Of a stretch of 64,000 bases of DNA, positions 12,029-24,468 are shown piece by piece. The stretch's first letter is position 1, and each line of letters starts with the position of its first letter. Location: contig NW_002060960.1 of assembly GCF_000150275.1 (NCBI RefSeq), positions 248,001 through 312,000 of the forward strand. Reading direction: 5' to 3'. Source of the DNA: Trichoplax adhaerens. Its lineage: Eukaryota; Placozoa; Uniplacotomia; Trichoplacea; Trichoplacidae. Below the pieces are notes generated by a model, which did no database searches, was not told the origin of the DNA, and worked only from the letters and a program-made list of their open reading frames with translations. Made by a program: the position numbers and the translations under genes.

Positions 12029-13086
12029 GGCTGGGTCTAATTAATCCATGGAGAATAGCCGAGAATTTACAAACTATTTGCATTCTTTCGTTTTTATCAA
12101 AAATAATTGGCTAGGTTAAGTGCAAGATTCTATTACTGTTGTAGTAATAATTAGCCCAAAGCTATTAATAACCCTAAGTATCATCATCTAAGATTTTTTT
12201 CTTAAGCATAATCTGCTATTCTATAACATAGAGTGCTTTATTTTTATATTAATTGTCCACTTATAAAATACATCATCACTGCAGTTTGCTAAAATTACTA
12301 CTAGGATAGATTCAATAGATCGGATTTAGGATCAAGATTTGAGAAATACTGTAGTATGATCAATAAAGTTTATAATAAAAAAGTTCGTAGTCTTACAGTT
12401 TAGATATTGCACATCGGAGATAGAGTCAACCATTTTGTTAACTAATTCATTAGGGCTAGATATGTTGAACAGTTGTAAGAATCAAGGTGGATAGATGGAG
12501 TAATATCGAGATTTTAAAAAGTCAATCATTAAAGCAAAAAGTACACAGAAACTGCGCTATTACGGGAATATACCTTTATTCCGGCTCATCAACACTATAT
12601 CGAATCTACTAGCTACAACAAAGCTAGGTAATTCTAACAACTATCAAAATAAGAAAATGATTATGCTAGAATACTTATGCTACAGCATAACGTTGAGTAA
12701 TATTACTACCAAATTAGAATAGAAAAAAATTCCGAAATGGATTAAACAATCATTACTGGTGGTAATGAAAATTCCGTGAGAAATGTGAATTATTCATGAA
12801 GTAAAGGTGGAATTTATGAATGCCTGCTTTATGATTAGCTATGATTAGTAAATAGGTTGTTATATTGAAATAGTGCTAGGTAAAATTGTTACCTTAGCGT
12901 TAGATAAGTTAGTATGAGAAATTCAATGATTGACATTGGAAGTTAACACTAAGCCGAATTTACACAAACAGCATGAAGATGGATACCCTCTGTGTCAGGG
13001 GAAATGGATCTGAAAATCATGTCAACAGCATAGGTATGCAAAATAACATTAGGTGATTTGATTAAGTGAGAGAGAGAAATATTTAC
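12029..13086. other. Gene-free stretch with a diverged copy of the 235-bp repeat
   Basis: Around 12140-12400 the order of landmarks (taaccctaag, then ctttatttttatatt, then aaattactactagg, then gatcaataaagttta) matches the tandem repeat at 13370-14090 but more weakly. The remainder is AT-rich with nothing recognised. Confidence 0.4.
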
Positions 13087-13269
13087 TTAGTTCATATAGT
13101 AATTACTGAAGCCAAGAAAGTGATGGATGCACATCAAGCACTTCATATTGCACTGCACTTCCACAATGTCTAGCGAGATCGTAGACGTTCCTTCTTGAAT
13201 ATTTGATTGAATAAAACAGTGATCTATCAGCTGCTTGATTGCTTCTACTTTATTTAGATCTACGTGCAA
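13087..13269 (-). pseudogene. Probable relic of a Ty3/gypsy-type reverse transcriptase
   Basis: The minus-strand frame has no ATG (opens at TTG) and reads HVDLNKVEAI near its start and HHFLGFSNYY near its end. In Ty3/gypsy polymerases the segment just after the RT core typically reads like DPxKVEAI..., then xxFLGFxNYYRRFI, with roughly 15 residues between; here about 38 lie between, so the copy is rearranged or decayed. No LTR, RNase H or integrase sequence was recognised nearby. The assignment rests on two short matches and could be coincidental. Confidence 0.33.
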
Positions 13270-15002
13270 CTCATTGAATGCATATAATCAACATTACTCT
13301 TAGCCAAATCTACTCATTGAAATCAATTTAGGAGTAGCGAAAGATAGTCTAATAGTAGTGGTTATTACAAGTCTATGAATGCCATGGATAGCTTAGAAAC
13401 CCTAAATCATTGTCGATAATTACTTTATTAAGCACAGCCAACGCTAGACAGTATATATTGCTTTATTTTACATTACCTTCATACTTTTAAAATATTAAAC
13501 CACTACTATGAACTAGTGTCTAGGGATTACGGATAGGATTAGGAAGAATAGCCTAATGCGATCATTAATAAAGTGAATCAAATGAAACTGGTAGCAATCA
13601 ATGTCATGAATAAGTTTCGAAAGCCTAAATCATCGCTAACAATTACTTTATTAAGTTCAGCCAGCATTTTACGGTATAATATATATTGCTTTATTTTACA
13701 TTACTAGCATACTTTTTAATCTTAAGCTACTGTAATTCACTAAAATTACTACTATGAAATAGTTTCTAGGGATTACGGTTAGGATCAGGAGCAATAGCAT
13801 AATACGATGAGTAAAGTTAAGAAAAAGAAGCTGAAAGCAAGCAATATCATACGTGGGTTTGGAAACCCTAACTGAGCCATTATCTAAAAATACTTTATAA
13901 ATCACAAAAGTCTATGCTACAGTATATAGGTGTTAATATACTTTAAAAATACATAACCACGGCAATTAGTTGAAATCAATACCATAAAATATGAGCTAGG
14001 GATTAGGATTAGGAGGAATACCGTAAGTACGATCAGTAAAGTTTATCCAAAAAAGAACCCGGTTGTCAATAAATGGTATGAATAGGTTTAAAATCCGAAG
14101 TACAAATATACGCAAGTACAGTAGGTAAGCTATATCTACTTCTGTTTGAATTCTGCTTTTATGACTTACCAGGCAATTTTTTATTCATGACATGTTTCCG
14201 CGTCAAATATCGTCAAATTAGCTATAAAAAAGATCAGCTTTGATATTAAATTATCACCCTGAATACTTATTATATGATTAACTACTTCAAATTTTATTTA
14301 CTTCTGGACACTTTATATCGTTAAAACATTGATAAATATGTTAGTTATCATCCTGTACGCTTTCTACAAGATTAAATATTCCAACTTTGATTTATTTACA
14401 AACAATTGGAGCAAATAGTAGATTTAGGCTACTACACTTCCTCTTTAATAGCCAATACAGCATGAAGGAAAGCTACAAGTAGGATTTTATTCTTCTTACA
14501 TCATCATGTTGTGATTTGGAATCGATTTTTAAAGCACTGTTAGGTACTCCACCGAACTTATAAAAATTATTTTCGGTATAGTTATTGTCGATAAAACAGT
14601 CAAAAATATAAACATCTGTTTAGCTGAAATGTTATTGATCGATAAGAGTTATAAAGCATACGTGCAATACAAAGTTCTATTTATGTGTAAGATTTGTTCG
14701 CTAGATTCGAAGTTAAAAATCATGACAAATCTGCTAACTTAACTACCGTATTACTTTTACGAGTGGATCAATCTCCATCATTAGAGTAAAAGATTTAGTC
14801 GTATGAGTTCTTGGTATATCCATAGCATCGACTGATGAATATGCTAATATATTATATTACAACATATGATATATCTGCAAATGAAATCAGCTCCTTTCTA
14901 AATATCGTTGATAAGGAGAATTGAAACTATCCCGAGCCAAAAGGTCTAGTAGAAAATAATTTTCATTGGCGATACTGTATGGTATATGTAGTGCGATAAA
15001 AT
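13270..15002. other. Gene-free stretch holding the 235-bp tandem repeat
   Basis: About 13370-14090 is the tandem repeat given separately. From 14090 to 15002 the DNA is AT-rich with no coding exon, RNA gene or repeat that I recognise. The 3' end of the MADF/BESS gene follows at 15003. Confidence 0.45.
13370..14090. repeat. About 235-bp tandem repeat, 3 copies
   Basis: Each unit contains, in order: gaaaccctaa / gaaagcctaa, ttactttattaag, tatattgctttattttacatta, actactatgaa, tagggatta-ggttaggat-aggag, aatagc-taat-cgatcattaa and aaagt. Units start near 13370, 13605 and 13845; the third is the most diverged. A further diverged copy lies near 12140-12400. Confidence 0.7.
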
Positions 15003-15928
15003 TTAAAGGTTACCATGTGTTGATAAAGTGGCAGAATCGGTAGGGTGGATTTGTAATTCTGCTTCGTAAACTAATTGGCTAATTTTAAAGCGTATAATAC
15101 TACGAGTTCTTTGTGGAAAATGGCCAGTGACGGTGGCGATCGATTCGAAAAATTTTAACATTTCTGTTTCTCCTTCGTAGAAGTTAATTTCTTCTGCTTT
15201 TGTATCGTTCACTTCTACAGTATCTGTTTGCACGCCTCGATCATTTGTTTTAACTGCTATTTTTCTCTTTCTAGTACCACATAATGATGGAATTACTTTC
15301 TGAGGTGCTATCTCCATGGTTGGCTCTTCTTTATCGCTCTGATCAGATACTAGTACATCCCATAATGTAGCACTTTCCTCAGTTTGGCCGTCATCCGAAT
15401 TGGAAATTCTACTACTGAAATTATAAATACATTCCTTTCTTTAAATTTAAATTTTAATAATATTAATTACTTGGCCACATTCACTTACTCTCAACTATGA
15501 ATCTGCTTAATTAATTCACAGAATTTGAGTATTACCCTCTTGGTTTTATATGTGATGAAATAAATTGCATTTCCTCGCCATATTTATAAGACATGGATAT
15601 GGGGTTACTTTGATCGGCGCTTGGTTCAGAATTTTTAGGCGAAGTGAGTTTGGCATTTTTACGAAAAGAATCGCGTAGATTTTTCCAATTCTTTCTTGCT
15701 AATTCTCCTGTTAGAAACTAGGGCTTAGATTAAAATGTTTCTTAGAAACTGCATTTACAATCATTAAAATTGCTTACCATGGATACTTAATGCTTCCCCG
15801 ATAAAGCCCCATATTTTATCCTTTTTTTTAACATCAGAAAAACCCTCATGATTGGTATCATATAGAATAGGATGTCTTTCAACTAAATGGATTAGCCTTT
15901 TCTTTTCCTCGTTTGTTAACTTTTGCAT
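15003..15928 (-). CDS. MADF-BESS domain protein, complete, 3 exons, 244 aa
   Basis: Exons 15928-15778, 15707-15536 and 15414-15003; lengths 151+172+412 = 735 nt with phases 1 and 2 matching. Residues 1-70 form a MADF domain: RLIHLVERHPILYD, then W..IGEAL, then ARKNWKNLRDSFRK, the three hallmark blocks. A low-complexity polar middle follows. The C-terminus (about residues 205-240) has a BESS-like motif (MLKFFESI, then IIRFKISQLVYEAEL). MADF/BESS proteins of the Adf-1 type are Myb/SANT-related DNA binders acting in the nucleus, with BESS mediating protein contacts; many derive from or resemble transposon-encoded proteins. The start is the first ATG of exon 1, in frame and just before the domain. 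Exon 1 and the 5' edge of exon 2 fall inside the segmental duplication, whose second copy carries a dead remnant at 24221-24468. Confidence 0.88.
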
Positions 15929-18900
15929 TATTTAATTCCAATGCAGCTTGCAAACGCACCTTCCGATAAAAATGGTATAGATATGAGAGCATATCAAAAG
16001 ATTCCGATATAATTTAACCGTATTTAAATTTTACAACTAAGCAACTACATACGCTGTGAAACGATTTGTATTACTGTCAAATAGATAAAACCCAGTAGGA
16101 ATAAATTGTGTAATTAATCTAATCCCTGTAAGGTTAACTATGAACACCACCCCTTTGGCCATTTTACCATAACTGCAATCTATTTTGGTTTAGCTTATTA
16201 TTATATTTATAAGTATTGACAATTTACTGTAGAAGGGAAATAGATCGACGCTTGTAGATATAATTAAATTCTATTGAAAGTTATGACTAGTCCGATTACC
16301 AAAGATATTTATATTGCCTTCTAGTCAGTAAAAACGCCATAAAACAAATTGCTTGAACTAATAAATATAATTGCTTGAAATTACTAATGAATATCCACGT
16401 TAGCCAACTTACCGTCGCTGGAATTCTATTAGGATTTCAGTTGAGGACTTTACCAGAGTCAGCGGTTAAGAAATAATAGAGAAATGTTAGAATTGCTTAT
16501 GATACTTTCTATAATTTAATACAACTTCTAGTTTACCCTGCCAATCTACCGTACAATTTCATCCCGGAATACAGATAGCCGACACAGAGATAATTAAGCT
16601 TGTGGGCAAATGTCTATAGCTGAAAGGTCATTACTGATAAAATGGAAAATTGAAAGTTTTTAACTAATGTCAATCTCTTTCAAATGCACCAAACGAAAAT
16701 TGTTTATTACTATTAATCTTATTTTAATTATGGAAATGTTTAAAATTAAAATAATTGCGTATGTAAAGGTACAGATATTAAAACTAGTCCCAAGTACTAG
16801 TACTAGAACCCTTCTGATTTTGAATATTGACATTAAGCATTAATTAGATAAAGAAACGCCGCTAAAATGCCATCCACATTTTTGGATCAAAGCTGTCGCG
16901 GTAGTGAATTAACGGTAAATTATATTTGTATAGTGAGTTAAAATTTTAAATCAATGTAAAAGTAATCATCTAGGGCCTAAGGATAACTGTACTTACAATT
17001 TATAACTCCCATGTGATTCTCAATGTCAATAAATGACAAAGATGAAAGCATGGCTAATGTGTTAGAATAGCAAAACATCACATTTAATGACATTATTTCG
17101 TCTTGATGAGGTGGTTGCTATACAATAATTTCATCCAGCAACAGTAATCATTCTAACTTCCAAATGTCTAAATTATCAATATATTACGATCAGTATCAAG
17201 TTAATTTTATTTCCGGAAAAAGATAACATTGAGATGGCAACTAGCCTAAAATGCAAAATCATCAATAATAATCAGCTCAAATCGGGTTAATATTTATCTA
17301 GTACTCGATAATGAATAATTGGCAAGCTGAAATTTAAAGGGCAACATTGGAGACATCTAATAATCTGAAAAGCTATCTTAATATTGAATAACTACCAAAA
17401 TAACAGCCGGTCCTCTTATACGAGTTTTATTGATTATCTGTACTATAATTTATTTAACCGACTAGATACCATTAGCGTAATTACTTATGTGCCTGAAATA
17501 CAGCTATCGTAGAAATCATATCAGATTATATGATTTCAGCCAGATAATAATTAATCATGGCTTTGCCGTAAATTAGCCGGCACATCGAAACATGTTTTGA
17601 CGTTAATTTTCATGCCAACCAACGCAATCATGATTATTTCACCGGTATGATAATTTATAATTATCTGATAATTGTCATTAACCAGCTGCATATAAAGACA
17701 GTACTCACACGAAATGCTATAATCATAAACATGAGCTGAAAGAGTATTTATTTTAAAGGGATTTAAATTTGTCTTAATTTAAGCGACAAGATGGAAAGAT
17801 GGTGATAGTCGATTAGGATCTCGCTTATGGAGTCGAATATTATCTTGTCATTTAGAACTGCAATCGTAAATAATAGCCAATCGATCATTTTACCGGCAAG
17901 GGATTTAAATGCTTGCAAGATTTATAGAATGCTAAAATCATGACTACAGAGCCAACTTAAATACAATTGCACCACCTACAATGAATTTTAATTATTGCTT
18001 TTCTACAATTTCAGTCAGAAATAGTGGAAAAATGGCAATTAGTCTAACAGGCTTAAAATCATTTTTGTCAAGTTCAATAACGCCATTTTTATCGATTGAT
18101 CATGGATAATTATCCCTAAAATTATTATCTGACAGCAAGATGCGAAGATTGTTCCAGGTTTAAAGTACTAAAATCATGGACCTTGATTTCATCTACTGTT
18201 ATCATTAGAATGTACATTTTACTAATATGGATCAATAGTAATGTCAAGAAATTAAGTAGGAAAAAGCTTATTTGCAAATAAAAGTTGGAGATAAAGTAGC
18301 GCTTAGAAAAATAATTAATACGAGAAATAAATTTCCATGTTATTTCCTGTTTGTCAATTGAAAAATTAGCGTATGTTGGTAGCGGTTAGTTCCTAGAATT
18401 ATTTTCAATCAGCACAACATAAAGATTGTTACAGGTCTAAAGTGCTACAATGATAAGCCTCCATTTCTTCCATCATTGTCACTAGAATAGGTATTGTACT
18501 TACACCTGTCGAAGGTTTGGTTCTAGTTATGTCAAGAAATTGAGTTGAATCAAGCTTATTTGCTAATCAAAATTAAGAATAAAGTAGTGCTTAATAATTC
18601 ATGTATAGAAGCAGAAATAAATTTTCGTGTTATGGTTGCTATTGACTGAAGAATTTGGCGCATACTGTATGTCGGAAGTGGTTTGTAATGCCATATCCAA
18701 GGTAAATACACAAAGAGCGATGCTATTTCCTTAAAACTATTTATAATCGTAAAAATCGTCTGTTGATTTCAGTAGCTGGAAATTTCTTGAATACTTTGAT
18801 ATCCAATGGAGCAATCATCGATTCTATTTAGATCAAACTACGAGTGGTAAGGAATGATAAAAGGTTTTACGCTGGCATAATACATCCAGTGTCAATCAAT

Positions 18901-20816
18901 TCATTTTCATTTGGTTATATAGAAGATTTTCGTCGTTTTCACGTGAAATTTGTAATTTTTTCCAATACAAAAGCTTATGAAATGGCTGTCTACCACTACC
19001 ATTTCCCAAAGTAGACATATCGCAATGCTATTTTTATATCAAATACTTCAGTAAAAGTATAAATGAAATTTATTGCTATCTATACAATCATTCCTATATA
19101 TACAGGTAACTTAGAGATTATTTAGAAGATAAAACTGTGAACTGCTATCGTTAAGGATGATGACAAACCTATTAGAAAAAAATTTTACTTTTTGCTAAAA
19201 TAAACTTGATCATGACATTAATATTTTACTACAGATATTATGTTAAACATGATTCTATCTACATATTTAGAAAAATCTGTTCATATGCTAGTAGGGTATA
19301 ATTGTGTGTAAAAACTTCTATAAGAGTTCACTAACTATAAATTCTACATTCTTGAGCGTGTATAAAACCTTACGGAAGGAGTATTTTTTGTTCCCGTTAA
19401 CCACTGCAGTAATATTTAAAGATATTTGTCACAAATCAGCTATGTGACAAAGATAACTTAAAACAAATCTCTAAATTACTGTAGTCTCCGGGATTGAGAA
19501 TCTCTTTGCTTCTACCTTAATCAACTATAGGATTCTCCTTTATTCCACTATCTGCCGAGCTTAAATAATACTACTTTATAGTCAATTAACATTAGTTTCC
19601 TTATGAGAACTCTTACTACAGTACAGCATAATTTACTGTAACAAAATAATAACTGCCGTAGGTCTTACTGTAAGTCATTATCAGCTATCTACAAAAATAT
19701 ATATGTTAACCATTAATTAGTCATTTATTCATTACGGTGGTTCATACCGTGACGATATTATTAATTGAAACTTAAAATTATTGCAGACTTCTTGTCTTTC
19801 TTAAGCTCATTCCTGCATTTATTATCGCAATGTAAATAAATAAAGTTGAGATCTATATTTAAATTCATAATTCTTCACTCAATATAAGTTTATAGTACGA
19901 CAGAGTTTAAAGGTAGACTTCAATTAAAGTGAACGGTAATGGTGATGCTATATTGATTAGAGTCTTATTTGCATGAAGGATACCATGTTAGCAATATAAT
20001 GATGCGGTAACACTTTTGAATATGCTTGGTGTCATCCTTGAGTTTTAATGATGAGAGACGAATAACATCGCCAGCCCTTTTAAATAAATTTATTTATACA
20101 CTACTTTTACAGCATAGATATGTCTGGATAGTAGATCGAATAGAGAATACAGTCTGGATATGCCAAGATAGTAAATTGAATGCTGAATTGAGAGGAATGA
20201 GTAATAGGCTCACTGGTGATGCTTTCTTTACATGCGATTTTTTATTTCAATAATTACATAATGATAGAATCAGCAATACCGTTTCTCAGTGAGTCAGTAA
20301 ATCAAGTTAATAAAGTACTACACAAACCAATTTCAAGACAGTATAGGGTAAGCTAGAGCGGCAATGGATTGGCTCAGTAGCACTTAATATTTCTTTCTAT
20401 CTCTACCGTAGATTACCGATTAGGCACCGCAGTATTTACAAATAGACATCATCCGTTTCTGAAATTTATGTTTCCACACAAGACATTTGAAAATGGAGGA
20501 TGATGCAATAGAAAAAATAGAAATTTAAATATTCATCACATCTGAACTTTACATTCCCCACGTGGCATTTAAAAATGGACGATGATGTAATGGGGAAAGA
20601 TAGAAACTGAAGTATTCATCACATAGTTCTGAGAATTGTTCCACAAGTAAATACAAAGAAGTTCCATCCCTTCATCATTTCATTCGTTCTAGATAAAACT
20701 TAGAGGGTAAATGGGAGGGTAATGCTGGAAAGGTAAACAATAACAAATTTATATGAATTTCATTAATCAAGCATTTAAAAATAAGATACCCCTATTGTCA
20801 ATCAAGCTTGAGAGCC
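15929..20816. other. Non-coding part of copy A between the MADF gene and the unknown gene
   Basis: About 4.9 kb with no convincing exon. The ORF at 20026-20253 is not preserved in copy B (the matching stretch near 27590-27770 is broken by stops and indels), so it is probably not a gene. Internal repeat: about 18140-18400 and 18423-18680 are two versions of one approximately 285-bp unit (agattgtt-cagg-t-taaag...tgtcaagaaatt-agt), present once in copy B near 26110-26340. Confidence 0.55.
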
Positions 20817-21423
20817 TATAAATTAGATTACAAACAGCGATTGACGTATCATTTACTGCCCACCTGTTATAAAAATCAACCCTATCTCCACTAAAAGCAA
20901 AGACACTCGTAAGTATTCATGTTCTATTTTCTTACTCATACCAGCAGCTAGCAGTTTATTTCAATCTGTATGTAGTTCTTCAATTAAGGATGAGTATTGC
21001 GTCATGATTATCGATTTTTACGATCCAATTTTCCCTTAGATTGACTATTTACGCAGACGATTTAATTTTTAAATGACTCTAAACTCAATTTCAGCAATAA
21101 ATAGTGCAAGCTAACAGTTCTAATGACAGTTTCATAGTTTATACTATAGTTTTATTCTCTTTAATTCAGTATGAACTATAACCTTGATATATATTACCGG
21201 GACATATTCTTCAAAATAGGCATCCTACACCATATTACACTATAAAAAAAATGAAGTTATCACTTTGCAATGGCGTCAATTAATTCATATTTTATGATAG
21301 ACTGCTGTAAAGCTTCCCTGAATTGGCTAGATTTGATATGAGATATTAAAACAGGATCGATGTAGTCTTCTGATAATGATTTCGTATTACTATAGTAACT
21401 CTCCATTTTGAAAAAATGTTTAG
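20817..21423 (+). promoter_or_regulatory. Putative promoter and 5' non-coding exon/intron of the copy-A unknown gene
   Basis: A TATA-like tataaat at 20817-20823 is followed by a short segment ending at 20908 in a strong donor (cactc then gtaagt). The matching acceptor is the AG at 21422-21423, nine bases before the ATG at 21433. The same arrangement (TATA, ctc|gtaagt donor, ag|gaaataatcATG) is kept in copy B, which supports a real 5' leader intron. The TSS is probably near 20845 (inferred from spacing only). Confidence 0.5.
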
Positions 21424-21432
21424 GAAATAATC

Positions 21433-23074
21433 ATGCCTTATGATACGAATAACGAATTTGCTAACCTCACACGTAAGTTGAATGATGATGAAATCGATTG
21501 CCCTGACAAAATTGGATACTTTAAATTGCGTGCTGGCGATAAAGGATATCTGACCGTTTTACCAGAATATAAAAGTAGTAAAATATTGAAGACCATGTTT
21601 GTTGGAGATCGTCGTATAGGCAAAAGTAAGTGAACATTGTGCAATCGATCGCCTTAGTATTACTTTAATATTCAAACATTATATAGTCTCTGATAACGTC
21701 GTCACGGTTCTTTAAAGAGAGTGAATTAAATGCTATTTTGATCAAAACTAATTTTAAATGGCTGGCGATTAGCGCTAAGCTTTACATCATAGTATAATCG
21801 AACCTATACCAATCAGCAAAGTCGTTGTTAATAGAACTTGCCGATAAGCTTGAATTGGATATAGCATAACTGCTATAAGCTAGTCTTATCGCTATCTAAA
21901 ATTTGAGCTTTATGTTCATATTTTAGAAAACATACACGTACATTAAGCTAGAATCCTTTCGATAATCAGTTTAAAATGAAAACGTCATGTAGTTCTTATT
22001 CATTTGTAGCAAGATGCTATACTTTAATTTTGTTCAATTACAGTAATATAGGCTAGTCGACGATTTACATGGGAAAACACATAGGAAATTTTATTTAAAG
22101 ACTAGGCTAGACTTAATATTAATGTGGATTAGAACTGAAGCTATGCAAACTAGTGTTTTGATATTCAGATTTTTCAAGCTAATATGAATAGCATGTCATT
22201 TATTAAAAGTAATTTCCTTGATTACGATTTTACAAGCTCTATTGATCCAAGTTAATAATTCATTTAACTGTAACTATTTATTTTTCTTGACTTTAGATGA
22301 ATTTATAATTCAGTCTACAGATCTTTCTGAAGCTAAAAAGAAAGACAAAAATATGTGTAATGACTGTGAAAATAAATCTGCAGTAGATTGCTTAGCTTGG
22401 AAATGTCATAAGAAAACGTATTTTCTTGCTGGTAAAAAGGCACCTGCACCGAAAGGAAAATGCTTTCAAATAAAAGATCGAAATTATGTCAATTTGGTAT
22501 TTGTGGTAAGTTTTTATAATACTGTATCGTAGATACTATAGCAAATATAATACCAGTAGGTGCTTTTCACAGTAAGCACTTTACAAAAAAGTTTTCACAA
22601 TTTGTTTTCGCTGTCTAAATATACCTTACGTTCATGTCTTTCCTTTAGGACAAAGATGTATATGATAAAACTACGGAAAAAGAGGAATACTTTGCATTGT
22701 ATAAGATAGACTTGAATTCGAATATCTATATATTTCGTCATGAACCATTCTACCTGAAAGAGGGAGTCAAAAACAAGTTCCTTTATACCATGCAATGCAA
22801 GCAAAAGATTTCAAAATCGAATAGCGATGACGACGATTGTAGTCTTACACGCGTACATACTTATCACACTATTGAAGATGCCGATTGTGGATCTAACCAG
22901 TATTTTCCCAGTGATACTCATTTTGAAAGGATTTGTGTAAGTGATGAAAAGCAAAGCAAGGATTGTAGTTGTCTAGCTTCAAAAAATGATAAAACAACGG
23001 ATATACTTGATTCTCAGACAAATGGCTCACTAGAAGAAGAAAGCAATACATTTAAAGAGGGCCTGTATGATTGA
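21433..23074 (+). CDS. Unrecognised protein, duplicated gene copy A, 3 coding exons, 275 aa
   Basis: Exons 21433-21625, 22297-22505 and 22649-23074 (193+209+426 nt, phases 1 and 0). No signal peptide or TM segment is obvious, so probably cytosolic or nuclear, though a non-classical start cannot be excluded. Shared with copy B: GYFKLRAGDKGYLTVLP in exon 1; YFLAGKKAPAPKGKCF and YVNLVFV|DKDVYDK across intron 2; HTYHTIEDADC and an ICV motif in exon 3. The middle has a cysteine cluster (CNDC...DC...KC...KC). The last 50 residues are Ser/Asp/Glu/Lys-rich and look disordered. The start is the first ATG after the conserved leader acceptor. I recognise no family; perhaps lineage-specific. It lies in a tandem duplication with 29376-31166. 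Confidence 0.75.
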
Positions 23075-24220
23075 GTGCTTTAATCTTCTGAACTCCGTTG
23101 GAAAATTTGCTCAACAGCTATGATACTCCGATTCTTTCTCCAAGAAATACTTCATCGTACGGTGTTATGGTATGAAATACTTGTCCATTATTACACTAAC
23201 ACAAACTTACGTTCTAAGCGACTGGTGATCAAAAGATTAACTAAAACCGACTAGTGTACAGAACTCACTAACTCTTGTTATGTAGTCGTAGTAATGATAC
23301 CGCATAATACTAAAATCGTATTAATAAATTATATATATAATTACAACAACGATCAAATTTCAACATCTATAGAAGTTAATTTGATGTAAATGGCTATGTT
23401 AGTGGCTATAATTAACAGAAGATCAATTGAATTGTAAGGATATATTGACGACCGATTGCATCGTTGCAAAAGGAAATATTCTCATAGTTGAGTATCTTCC
23501 GGCATTCAAATCGTATTTTTATATTTTAATGGAATAAGTTGTTCTTATTTACGTCGTGTTAGTTGGATCTCAATTCATGCTAATAAGGTACCGTAATTGA
23601 CATAGAAGGATACTTAGATCTTTAACGAGCTTACGCTAAACCATACAGCCCTTCGTAGAAACTGAACCTGCTTTCAAAAATACAATTCCAGAATAGCAAA
23701 GCGTATATTGATTTCTTTATTACCAAGAACTGACCTACCAATTAGATTATCAATAAATAGTATTAAATTACTTTGATTGCATACTTGCTCATTATTGAGT
23801 AGAGTAAAATGGCATAAGGCGGTGCAATTCTAGTTCTGTTAGCTTATACTGAACATATTATTATTGTAAAATGAATATTCCTATATGGAAGGATAAGTAG
23901 AATAGAGTTATGCGACTGTAATATTGTTGAACAACTTCAATAAAACTTGCTTTATTAACTATGTGTGTTTATCAATCTATGTTAATTGCAACGATTCGAA
24001 GGATTAGGATTTATGATCGAGGGTTCAATAGATTGCTAAAGTTGGGTTTCATAGTCATTTACAGATGAACATCAACACTTTGAATAAGAAGGTACATTCT
24101 TTATTACCAAGTAGAAATGGATTCGTATTAAGAGGATTTCCGTAGAACAAATTCAAGCTATCATTCATGACATAAGATCGTGGGAAGTACTTTGCAGATT
24201 AGTATTGAAGTGATAGATTG
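23075..24220. other. 3' flank of the copy-A unknown gene and duplication junction
   Basis: About 23660-24130 matches 31185-31645 in copy B; about 23120-23640 has no counterpart in copy B. The 90 bases from 24130 to 24220 lie between the two duplication copies. No ORF or RNA gene recognised. Confidence 0.5.
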
Positions 24221-24468
24221 ATTTTTCCTGTTCTTTCTTACTAGTTCCCCTATTAGAAACCGAGGTTTAGATTAGAATGTTCCATGTAAACTACTCTCAT
24301 AACCGTTAAATTGTTTACCATGAATACTTAATGTTTCCTCGAAAAAATCCCATATTTTATCCTTTTTTTAACATCAGAAAAACCCTCATGATTGGTATCG
24401 TAGAGAATAGGATGTATTTTCACTAAATAGATTAATCTTTTCGTTTCCTTGTTCGTTATCTTTTGCAG
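24221..24468 (-). pseudogene. Dead 5' fragment of the MADF gene (copy B)
   Basis: 24319-24468 aligns to MADF exon 1 (15778-15928) and 24221-24249 to the first bases of its exon 2. The initiator ATG has become CTG (forward cat to cag at 24466-24468). A run of eight T in copy A is seven in copy B near 24362, a 1-nt deletion that shifts the frame after the FSDVKK region. Exon 2 is cut off at the duplication breakpoint and exon 3 is absent. Several missense differences are also present. It is a non-functional by-product of the duplication. Confidence 0.88.

Larger units (their letters stand above)
15679..24130. repeat. Segmental duplication, copy A (about 8.4 kb)
   Basis: Runs from inside exon 2 of the MADF gene to an agtagaaatgg box near 24111-24122. 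Matches copy B (24221-31645) in the same orientation and order: the MADF exon, the long non-coding block and the unknown gene. Noncoding identity looks roughly 75-85% by eye. Relative to copy B, copy A has an extra block at about 17290-17770, an extra tandem unit at about 18400-18680 and an extra block at about 23120-23640. Boundaries are approximate. Confidence 0.85.

Noticed and set aside
20026-20253. 75-codon plus-strand ORF in duplication copy A
   Set aside because: The aligned stretch of copy B (about 27590-27770) is broken by stops and indels, and there is no splice or family support.
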